Of a stretch of 64,000 nucleotides of DNA, positions 25,233-33,094 are shown piece by piece. The stretch spans positions 1-64,000 of the forward strand of contig JBBRBB010000023.1 in NCBI GenBank assembly GCA_038206235.1, given 5' to 3'. The stretch is from JBBRBB01 sp038206235 (GTDB lineage: Bacteria; Bacteroidota; Bacteroidia; Chitinophagales; Chitinophagaceae). The position numbers were made by a program, and so were the translations under genes. Below the pieces are notes generated by a model. It did not search any database. It was not told where the DNA came from and saw only the letters and a program-made list of their open reading frames with translations. Position 1 is the first letter of the stretch. Each line of letters starts with the position of its first letter.

Positions 25233-27692
25233 ATGTTCAACCACTATTTCAAAATTGCATTCCGAAGCTTTGCACGGCAAAAAGTTTTGTCGGTAATAAA
25301 TGTGCTGGGCCTTTCTATTGGCATTGCCTGTTTCAGCTTGTTTTTATTATTTGCCGTAAATGAATTTAGCTTTGATCGTTTTCAAAAAGATGCCAAAAAC
25401 ATTTTTGAAGTATATCAATGGAATGATGCTTATGAAGCAGACCCCGCAAGTGGTTCGCCATACCTGCCAATGCCATTGGGCGCTGCACTAAAACAGGACT
25501 TTCCTGACGTTGAAAATTATGTTCGCTTCAAAACAGCATGGGCTTCTAATTTTATGCGTGTTGCAGATAATGATGTGCGTCGTGTAAAAATATCTTACGC
25601 AGACCCCCAATTCTTTTCTGTTTTTTCTTTCAAATTAAAATATGGAAATGCAGCATCTGCGTTGCAAAATCTCCATAGTATCGTATTAACACAATCAAAA
25701 GCTAAAGAATTATTTCCGCAGGATGCTGCGCATGGAAGCGATAATGTAATTGGCCGCACAGTACAAATCAAAATTGATGAGAACTTTTTACCATTCACAG
25801 TAAGCGCTGTTACGGAAGATATTCCTGCCAATTCATCCATACGTTTTGATGTATTAGGTAATTTTCATTTTTTAGAAACCGCAACCGGAGATAAAGAAGG
25901 CGTAAACAACTGGCATCGCTCCGGCTATCTAACTTTTGCGAAACTCAAGCCTGGCAGCGGTTTGCCGAATGATGTAGACAAACTTAGGAACTTCCGCAAA
26001 AAATATTATCCCGATGAAGAAGCAGATGCAAAAAAAAGAGGAATTTCATGGAAAGGCAATCTCTTTCCCGTGCGTTACGAAATGCAGTCGTTACCAAACA
26101 TACACACCAACACGAAAGTATTTGGAGGAAGCGTAGAAAATATCAACCCCAAAACTATCTGGATTTTATTAAGCATAGCCGCAGGAGTATTGCTAATCGC
26201 ATGCATCAACTTCACAACACTTTCTATTGGTCGCTCTGCAGGCCGTGCAAAAGAAATTGGAGTGCGCAAAGTAATTGGTAGCGAAAGAAAACAATTGGTG
26301 TACCAGTTTCTTGCAGAAGCATTATTGATGACAATATTTTCAGCACTCCTTGGTTTATTAATTGCACAATTGTTATTACCTTATTTCAATAATTTATCTG
26401 GAAGAGAATTACATTTTTCATTTTCACAATATCCTGAAATAATCTGGATGCTTGCAGGTTTAATACTGCTTGTGGCTTTACTTGCAGGTGCTTATCCTGC
26501 TCGTGTGTTATCAAGCTTTAAACCCATAGCAGTTTTAAAGAGTAAAGTGCGGGTTGGCGGCTCAAACTTTTTTACAAAGTCGCTTGTAACAATTCAGTTT
26601 GCATTATCTATCGGTTTAATTATCTGCACCGTCATTATTCTGCAGCAAACAAAATACATGACAAACAAATATCCCGGATTCAATAAAGAAAATATATTGG
26701 TTGTAGATGCTGAAGAAACAAAAAGTAAAGAAATTTATCCTTTATTCAAACATGCATTGCTGCAGCGAACAGATATTGCCGGTGTTGCAGGCGCTGAGCT
26801 AAGTCTGGGTGCGGGGCAGGGCTGGAGCCGCAGTGGCTTTGATTATGGCGGTAAGCTAAGAGAAGTATATGAATATTTTGTTGACAATGATTACATAAAT
26901 GTTTTAGGCATGAAAGTAATTGCAGGAAGAAATTTTAATCCTGCTATTGCATCAGACACTGTTACCTCTGTTATTATTAATGAAGCCATGATGAATGATT
27001 TCGGATGGACGTTACAGAATGTCATCGGTCAAAAGCTGACAGGATATAGTGAAACTAAAATGCCCGTTGTAATTGGCGTAGTGAAAAATTTTAATTACCT
27101 CTCGTTGAAGGATAAGATTGAGCCGCAAATGTTTCACCAGTTTTCAGATTATGCACCTTATAAATTTTTTGTGCGGTTGAAACCGGGCAATCCTTTAACC
27201 GCCATTGCAGCCATTCAAAAAACATGGACCAGCTTAGTGCCGCAACTGCCATTCAAATATAGCTTTCTTGATGAAGACCTTGGAAAATTTTATGAAGGCG
27301 AACAAAAAATGAACAGCATTATTGGTTTGGCTGGTGGCATTTCCATTTTCCTTGCGTGCCTTGGTTTATTCGGGCTTGCAGCGCTTGCTGTTGTAAACCG
27401 AACTAAAGAAATCGGGATACGCAAAGTGTTAGGAGCAAGCATTACACATATCATCAGCTTACTTTCAAAAGGCTTTTTAGAGCTCATCGGCATTGCTGTA
27501 ATTATTGCATCTCCATTAGCATGGTATCTTATGCAAAAATGGCTGCAGGATTTTGAGTACCGAATAAATATTGGCTGGACGGTATTTTTATTCGCAGCCA
27601 TTTTTGCAATGGCAATTGCATTAATCACAATTAGTTTCCAGGCCATTCGTGCAGCACTTGCAAATCCTGTGGAGTCATTACGAACAGAGTAA
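25233..27692 (+). CDS. FtsX/MacB-like ABC permease 1
   Basis: An 819-aa double-length permease of the MacB/LolCE superfamily. It has TM1 at about 18-42, a first periplasmic core domain (50-280), a TM block (about 288-400) with KEIGVRKVIGSERKQ, a second-half TM (about 430-450), a second periplasmic domain, and a last FtsX block with KEIGIRKVLGAS. It ends in the array's common tail NPVESLRTE. Such permeases work mechanically in envelope transport and need a separate ATPase; the only candidate here is at 47199. It is the first gene of the array, behind sigma-54-like modules A and B. Residues 162-168 (PQDAAHG) are encoded by a repeat-like insert shared with two paralogues. Confidence 0.9.
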   Translation: MFNHYFKIAFRSFARQKVLSVINVLGLSIGIACFSLFLLFAVNEFSFDRFQKDAKNIFEVYQWNDAYEADPASGSPYLPMPLGAALKQDFPDVENYVRFKTAWASNFMRVADNDVRRVKISYADPQFFSVFSFKLKYGNAASALQNLHSIVLTQSKAKELFPQDAAHGSDNVIGRTVQIKIDENFLPFTVSAVTEDIPANSSIRFDVLGNFHFLETATGDKEGVNNWHRSGYLTFAKLKPGSGLPNDVDKLRNFRKKYYPDEEADAKKRGISWKGNLFPVRYEMQSLPNIHTNTKVFGGSVENINPKTIWILLSIAAGVLLIACINFTTLSIGRSAGRAKEIGVRKVIGSERKQLVYQFLAEALLMTIFSALLGLLIAQLLLPYFNNLSGRELHFSFSQYPEIIWMLAGLILLVALLAGAYPARVLSSFKPIAVLKSKVRVGGSNFFTKSLVTIQFALSIGLIICTVIILQQTKYMTNKYPGFNKENILVVDAEETKSKEIYPLFKHALLQRTDIAGVAGAELSLGAGQGWSRSGFDYGGKLREVYEYFVDNDYINVLGMKVIAGRNFNPAIASDTVTSVIINEAMMNDFGWTLQNVIGQKLTGYSETKMPVVIGVVKNFNYLSLKDKIEPQMFHQFSDYAPYKFFVRLKPGNPLTAIAAIQKTWTSLVPQLPFKYSFLDEDLGKFYEGEQKMNSIIGLAGGISIFLACLGLFGLAALAVVNRTKEIGIRKVLGASITHIISLLSKGFLELIGIAVIIASPLAWYLMQKWLQDFEYRINIGWTVFLFAAIFAMAIALITISFQAIRAALANPVESLRTE

Positions 27693-27693
27693 C

Positions 27694-27731
27694 TGATGTC
27701 TGTACATCCTGCCAAAGCGGGATGTCAGACA
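27694..27731. repeat. post-permease palindrome, copy 1
   Basis: TGATGTCTGTACATCC and GGATGTCAGACACC form an imperfect stem around TGCCAAAGCG, starting 2 bp after the permease stop. Relatives follow permeases 4 (35561) and 6 (41910). It may act as a terminator, an mRNA stabiliser or simply a mobile palindrome. Confidence 0.6.
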
Positions 27732-27864
27732 CCAATCAGGATTGATGTTTACTTCTATAATGAAACTCAGTATGCCGATTTTCGATTTGGATTTCGGATT
27801 TCGGATTTTCGCCCTCTGACACCTGACACCTGATACCTGATACCTGATACCTAACAGCTAATTC
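27732..27864. repeat. low-complexity intergenic repeat
   Basis: GATTTCGGATTTCGG words are followed by tandem CTGACACCTGATAC-type decamers (about 27812-27852). CCTGACACCTGACAGCTAAT also occurs just before module B (25032-25051), so the repeat and promoter module may have been copied together. Confidence 0.6.
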
Positions 27865-27959
27865 CGCACACCCACTGTTCGTTTTCGTACACTTCCCTTT
27901 TGTATTAAACGCTAAAACCTTTATCTGCAAAGCCTTTTAACATTGGCACATCCGTTGAA
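27865..27959 (+). promoter_or_regulatory. sigma-54-like promoter module, copy C
   Basis: The dyad TGTTCGTTTTCGTACA (27876-27891) is identical to copies A and B, and the element TTGGCAC-N5-TTGAA (27943-27959) is 51 bp downstream. This is the best -24 match of the three. It lies 90 bp before the ATG of permease 2, almost the same distance as copy B from permease 1. Confidence 0.62.
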
Positions 27960-28011
27960 ATCTTTCTCGTGTGAATTATATCAATTCCAATTTTAATTAA
28001 GGTGTTGCAAA

Positions 28012-28049
28012 ATTCTCCCCCACCGGGGGAGTTAGAGGGGGCTGCTTTT
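28012..28049 (+). promoter_or_regulatory. palindromic repeat providing a Shine-Dalgarno-like run
   Basis: CTCCCCCACCGGGGGAG is followed by AGAGGGGG (28034-28041), 8 nt before the ATG at 28050. This argues for 28050 as the start rather than the GTG at 28002, which would translate the repeat. Confidence 0.6.
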
Positions 28050-30464
28050 ATGTTCAAAAATTATTTTAAAACTGCACGGCGTAGTTTATTAAGAAATAAA
28101 ATGTTTTCATTAATAAACATTTTAGGATTAACCGTAGGGCTTGCCAGCGTGATTTTCATTTTTATTTGGATACAAAATGAATTAAGCTACGACAAATACA
28201 ATTTGAATGCTGACAGAACTTACCGTGTAGACCGCGAGTTCCTGAACCCTGATGGCAGCACCAATATTCATCTCGCTTCAGTTGCACTGCCGTTTGCTCC
28301 TTTGCTTGAAAAAAACTTTCCTGAAATAGAAAAGCTCACCCGCTTTATGCAGGATAATGATGTAATGCGCTATGGAGAAAAAAAATTTACAGAAGACAAA
28401 ATAATATGGGGAGAAGATAATTTTTTTGAGATATTCAATTACAAGTTTCTCAAGGGCGATGTACACACTGCACTTAAAAACCCAAACACGGTTGTTATTA
28501 CAGAAGATGTAGCTAAGAAATATTTTGATAATAAAGATGCGCTTAATCAAACTATTTACTATGGCAACAGCCAGGTGCCTTTAAAAGTAACAGGCGTTAT
28601 TGCAAACGTTCCCGGCAATTCTCATTACCATTTCAATTTCTTAATTTCTTTTATTACACTTCAGCAATTTTATGATAAAGATGATTATCTAAACAACTGG
28701 GGCGGCAATAATTATTTCACCTATTTACTTTTGAAGAAGAATACAAGTCCGCAAACATTAGAATCAAAATTTCCTGCATTTCTCGATAAAATTTTACCTG
28801 CCCAGGATGAGGCGCCCATCGGAAGCAAATGGAACAAACTTCACCTGCAAAAAATTACTGACATTCATTTGCACTCACATTTAATGGGAGAAGCTGAGCC
28901 AAACAGCGACATAAAATATATTTACATATTCGCATGCATTGCATTTTTTATTTTGCTTATTGCGTGCATAAACTATATGAATCTTACTACGGCGCTTGCA
29001 TTAAGCAGGCTGAAAGAAGTAGGCGTTCGTAAAGTAATTGGTGCAGAGCGTAAACAACTCTTCTTCCAGTTCTTCACCGAATCAGCTTTAATAACAGTTA
29101 TCGGTTTAATTCTTGCTTTGGGTACAGTTTATTTAATGCTGCCTGTATTCGAAAAATTTAATGATACAGTTTATTCCTTTTCGCCACAGCAGTCTGCACT
29201 GTTAGGCGCAGGCATACTAGTTCTTTTGCTTTGCACCATTTTTCTTGCAGGCAGCTATCCCTCCATTTACATTTCAGGTTTCAAGCCCATCGCTATATTA
29301 AAAGGCAAGCTGCAAAAAAACACATTCAACTTTTCATTACGCAAGGCGCTGGTGGTTTTTCAATTTACTATTTCAATTGCGCTGATAGTTGCCGTGCTCA
29401 TCATCAGCAAACAGTTGAATTATATGCAAACTGCAAACCTTGGTTTTGATAAAAATTGGGTGCTCACATTACCGGTTAATGATTCCATTACCAACCACGT
29501 TGAAACCGTAAAAAGTATTTTGCTTCGTAACAGTAATATTAAAAGTGCAAGCTTTTCAAGCCGCATTCCTTCAGGTCAATTGCTCGATGAGCAGGATGCA
29601 AAGCTTGAAATGAACGGAAGCATGCAGCAGATTAGCTTCAGGTTCTCCTGCATATTCACTGATTTTGATTACATGAAAACTTTCGGAATGAAGATAGCGG
29701 CAGGAAGAGATTTTTCAAAAGATTTTCCAACAGATTCAATTAATTCATTTATTGTAAATGAAGCTGCCGTGCAGGCTGCAGGCTATAAATCTGATGAAGA
29801 TGCAATAAACAAGCGAATTGAATATGGAGGCAGAGAAGGCAGAATAATAGGTGTGGTAAAAGATTTTAATTTTGAATCGCTGGAAAAACCTATTACACCA
29901 CTGGTGTTTTATATTACAAATTTTGCAAGAAGAGTTTTTTCCATGCGTTTAACAGGAAATAATTTACAACCAACTATAGATTATATAAAGAATGTGTGGC
30001 AGCAGTTTGCGCCAAACATGGATTTCAGTTATTCTTTTTTGGATGAACGACTTTATAATTTATATAAGGCTGAGCGTAAGCTAAACACAACTTATCTTTT
30101 ATTCGCAGCCATTGCTATTTTTATTGCATGTCTTGGTTTATTCGGGCTTGCAACTTTTACTGCAGAGCAGCGTACCAAAGAAATCGGGATTCGAAAAGTA
30201 CTGGGTGCATCAGTTGCTGCAATAACATCATTACTCTCTAAAGATTTTCTGAAATTAGTAATCATAGCAATATTTATTGCAACACCTATAGCATGGTTGG
30301 CAATGGATAAATGGCTCCAAAATTTTGCTTTCCACATAAACATTAGCTGGGTAACATTTTTATTGGCAGGAGTAGCGGCTGTTCTCATCGCTTTAATTAC
30401 AGTAAGTTTCCAGGCAATAAGAGCGGCGATTGCAAACCCTGTCGAGTCTTTGCGAACAGAGTAA
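28050..30464 (+). CDS. FtsX/MacB-like ABC permease 2
   Basis: 804 aa from the ATG at 28050. It begins MFKNYFKTARRSLLRNKMFS, the family's N-terminal amphipathic segment leading into TM1. The first FtsX block contains KEVGVRKVIGAERKQ, directly comparable with permease 1. The last block contains EQRTKEIGIRKVLGAS and the tail NPVESLRTE. It lacks the loop insert seen in permeases 1, 6 and 7 (DNKDALNQTIYYG instead). Like its neighbours it has no ATPase domain. Module C upstream suggests it can be transcribed independently of permease 1. Confidence 0.9.
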   Translation: MFKNYFKTARRSLLRNKMFSLINILGLTVGLASVIFIFIWIQNELSYDKYNLNADRTYRVDREFLNPDGSTNIHLASVALPFAPLLEKNFPEIEKLTRFMQDNDVMRYGEKKFTEDKIIWGEDNFFEIFNYKFLKGDVHTALKNPNTVVITEDVAKKYFDNKDALNQTIYYGNSQVPLKVTGVIANVPGNSHYHFNFLISFITLQQFYDKDDYLNNWGGNNYFTYLLLKKNTSPQTLESKFPAFLDKILPAQDEAPIGSKWNKLHLQKITDIHLHSHLMGEAEPNSDIKYIYIFACIAFFILLIACINYMNLTTALALSRLKEVGVRKVIGAERKQLFFQFFTESALITVIGLILALGTVYLMLPVFEKFNDTVYSFSPQQSALLGAGILVLLLCTIFLAGSYPSIYISGFKPIAILKGKLQKNTFNFSLRKALVVFQFTISIALIVAVLIISKQLNYMQTANLGFDKNWVLTLPVNDSITNHVETVKSILLRNSNIKSASFSSRIPSGQLLDEQDAKLEMNGSMQQISFRFSCIFTDFDYMKTFGMKIAAGRDFSKDFPTDSINSFIVNEAAVQAAGYKSDEDAINKRIEYGGREGRIIGVVKDFNFESLEKPITPLVFYITNFARRVFSMRLTGNNLQPTIDYIKNVWQQFAPNMDFSYSFLDERLYNLYKAERKLNTTYLLFAAIAIFIACLGLFGLATFTAEQRTKEIGIRKVLGASVAAITSLLSKDFLKLVIIAIFIATPIAWLAMDKWLQNFAFHINISWVTFLLAGVAAVLIALITVSFQAIRAAIANPVESLRTE

Positions 30465-30616
30465 AGACGATTTTGAAATATGATGTTGAAAGCCAATTTA
30501 AAAATTTAACGAGCTGAAAATTGGAAAATGAAATTGGGTGTTGAATTTTTGAACCCAACATAAAATATGAATTGAAGGATTGGAAGCTGGTACAAAAAAA
30601 ACACTAAACAAGAGTT
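30465..30616. other. intergenic gap without recognisable promoter
   Basis: No copy of the sigma-54-like module or GC-rich hairpin is present here. A TTGGGTGTT...GAACCCAA semi-palindrome (about 30534-30558) could form a weak hairpin. Permease 3 is probably read through from upstream. Confidence 0.35.
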
Positions 30617-33034
30617 ATGCTAAAAAATTATCTCTTAATTGCGTTGCGAAATTTGAAGCGTAATAAAAGTTATGCTTTTATAAATGTATTGGGCTTGGCT
30701 GTAGGTATTGCAGCGTGTTTGTTACTTTTTTTGGTAATACAATTTGAAACCAGCTTCGATAATTTTCATTCAAAAAAAAATAATATTTACCGCGTAGTAT
30801 CTGCATTTCAAAGCCCCGAAGGCACAGATTATTCCGCCGGTGTTCCATTCCCCACTGCAGATGCTTTGCGTATTGATTACCCGCAAATAAAAGAAGTTGC
30901 AGCCATTTATGGAACTACTGATCAGCAGATAACAATTCCTGTCAACGGGAATGAGCCTCCAAAAAAATTTAAAGAGGCAACGGGTGTTTTTTTTAGCGAG
31001 CCTCAATTCTTCGATTTATTTGATTTTAAATTACTGGCAGGGAATATAAAAACTGCATTAACCGATCCTAATACGGTTTTACTCACCCAAGAAATAGCAG
31101 AAAAATATTTTGGCGACTGGAAATCAGTTATCGGGAAAACAATTACACTCAACAATAAATATTTATTAAAAGTTACCGGCATTCTTGATGATATCCCCTC
31201 AAACACAGACTTTCCTTTAAAAGTTGTAATCTCTTATCCAACTTTAAAGAGCACAAGCATGAGCAGCCAATTAACCGATTGGGTAAGTGTATCCAGCGGG
31301 GCTAACTGTTATGTTTTATTTCCTTCCAATTACCCAGTTGCTCAGTTTGATGCTTCGTTAAAGTCTTTTGTAAAAAAACACGTACCACCGGAATATCAAA
31401 AAGATGGATTAACAATACAATCTCTGAGTGAAATTCATTTCGATGACCGCATTGGTAATTTTTCCAGCAAAACTTTCAGCAAAGAGCTTATTACTGCATT
31501 AAGCTTAATAGGAATTTTTCTTTTAATTATTGCGTGTGTAAATTTTATAAATCTTGCAACAGCACAGGCGGTTAACCGTGCAAAAGAAGTAGGCATTAGA
31601 AAAGTAATGGGCAGCAACCGTAAACAATTGCTGCTGCAGTTTATGGGCGAAACAGGGTTGATAACTTTGTGTTCAGTAATAGTTGCCGTAATTATTGCAG
31701 CGCTTAGCCTTCCGCTATTAAATAATCTGCTCGAAATAAAATTATCGCTTAACCTTTTTCAAACTCCTCAGCTAATTATTTTTTTAGCTGCTGTGTTAGC
31801 TTTTGTAACTGTGCTTTCCGGTTTATATCCGGCGCTTATTTTATCCGGCTTTAATCCTATCAATGCATTAAAAAGCAAAGTAGCAGTTAAAACAACGGGT
31901 GGTGTTTTATTAAGAAGAGGTCTTGTTGTTTTACAATTTGTAATTGCACAGTCACTTATTATCGGTACACTTGTGGTAGTAAGCCAGATGAACTATTTCC
32001 GTAATGCGGATTTGGGTTTTAATAAGGAAGCAATTATTACAGTGCCTTTACCCGGCGATAGTTTGAGTACGCTGAAATTGGATGTGTTAAGGAATCAACT
32101 GGTAGAGCAACCGGGAATAAAAAACGTAAGTTTCAGTTTCGCAAGCCCTTCAGATAATGGCGGCTGGTACAGCGATTTTAAATATGATAACGCTGCAAAA
32201 AATGTAGATTTTGGAGCCAGCTTTAAATTAGCAGATACAGCTTATTTCAAAACATATAATCTGCAGCTTATAGCCGGAAGAATGTATTTGCCCGGCGATA
32301 CAGTAAAAGAATTTATTGTAAACGAAACTCTTGTAAAAAAATTAGGCATTCATAATCCACAGGATGTAATCGGCAAAAAATTAAACTTCTGGGATGGAAG
32401 AATGATTGCGCCTGTTGTTGGTGTGGTTAAAGACTTTCATTCAGAATCTCTGCGTGACCCAATTGTGCCTGTAGTGATGAGTACATGGAAAAGAACCTAC
32501 CAGGTAGCCAGCTTAAAAATTGACCCTGATAAAGCAAAGCAAATACTCTCCTCTGTTGAAAAACTCTGGAACAATATTTATCCGGATTACATTTTTGAAT
32601 ATCAATTTCTTGATGAAAAGATTACTGATTTTTATAAACAGGAAGCGCAGCTTTCACAGCTTTATAAAATTTTTGCAGCCATTGCCATTTTTATTTCCTG
32701 TCTTGGTTTGTATGGATTAATATCTTTTATGGTAGTGCAGCGCAATAAAGAAGTTGGCATAAGAAAAGTATTAGGCGCTTCTGTAAGCAATATCGTTTAT
32801 CTGCTGTCAAAAGAATTTACAATGCTTATCGTTATTGCATTTGCGATAGCAGCTCCGGTTGCATATTATTTTATGCATCAATGGTTGCAGCAATATACTT
32901 TTCGCATTGAATTAGGCGCAGGTGTTTTTGCTTTAACCATACTTGTGTCAATAATTGTTGCATGGCTTACTGTTGGTTACCGCGCAATAAAAGCCGCAAT
33001 AGCTAATCCTGTTGAGTCTTTGCGAACAGAGTGA
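30617..33034 (+). CDS. FtsX/MacB-like ABC permease 3
   Basis: 805 aa with the same two-half plan: TM1 about 18-40, a first periplasmic domain, NRAKEVGIRKVMGSNRKQ in the first FtsX block, NKEVGIRKVLGASVSNIV in the second, and the tail NPVESLRTE. The second half differs most from its neighbours (LISFMVVQRNKEVG instead of LAAFTAEQRTKEIG). The start follows ACAAGAGTT with no Shine-Dalgarno run. A 24-bp relic of a permease 3' end lies just past its stop. Confidence 0.9.
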   Translation: MLKNYLLIALRNLKRNKSYAFINVLGLAVGIAACLLLFLVIQFETSFDNFHSKKNNIYRVVSAFQSPEGTDYSAGVPFPTADALRIDYPQIKEVAAIYGTTDQQITIPVNGNEPPKKFKEATGVFFSEPQFFDLFDFKLLAGNIKTALTDPNTVLLTQEIAEKYFGDWKSVIGKTITLNNKYLLKVTGILDDIPSNTDFPLKVVISYPTLKSTSMSSQLTDWVSVSSGANCYVLFPSNYPVAQFDASLKSFVKKHVPPEYQKDGLTIQSLSEIHFDDRIGNFSSKTFSKELITALSLIGIFLLIIACVNFINLATAQAVNRAKEVGIRKVMGSNRKQLLLQFMGETGLITLCSVIVAVIIAALSLPLLNNLLEIKLSLNLFQTPQLIIFLAAVLAFVTVLSGLYPALILSGFNPINALKSKVAVKTTGGVLLRRGLVVLQFVIAQSLIIGTLVVVSQMNYFRNADLGFNKEAIITVPLPGDSLSTLKLDVLRNQLVEQPGIKNVSFSFASPSDNGGWYSDFKYDNAAKNVDFGASFKLADTAYFKTYNLQLIAGRMYLPGDTVKEFIVNETLVKKLGIHNPQDVIGKKLNFWDGRMIAPVVGVVKDFHSESLRDPIVPVVMSTWKRTYQVASLKIDPDKAKQILSSVEKLWNNIYPDYIFEYQFLDEKITDFYKQEAQLSQLYKIFAAIAIFISCLGLYGLISFMVVQRNKEVGIRKVLGASVSNIVYLLSKEFTMLIVIAFAIAAPVAYYFMHQWLQQYTFRIELGAGVFALTILVSIIVAWLTVGYRAIKAAIANPVESLRTE

Positions 33035-33061
33035 GCAAAACGAAATCCCGTCTTTAGCAGG

Positions 33062-33085
33062 GTGAAGAGTTTGAGAACAGAGTAA
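33062..33085 (+). pseudogene. relic of a permease C-terminus (VKSLRTE-stop)
   Basis: Between permeases 3 and 4, GTGAAGAGTTTGAGAACAGA followed by GTAA reads VKSLRTE and a stop, the exact C-terminal signature of this permease family. It almost matches the 3' end of permease 4 (35487-35509). It looks like a scar of recombination or deletion between tandem permease genes. Confidence 0.6.
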
Positions 33086-33094
33086 AAATATTAT

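Noticed and set aside
28002..28049. GTG start 16 codons upstream of permease 2
   Set aside because: It would translate the palindromic repeat; the ATG at 28050 matches the N-termini of the paralogues.
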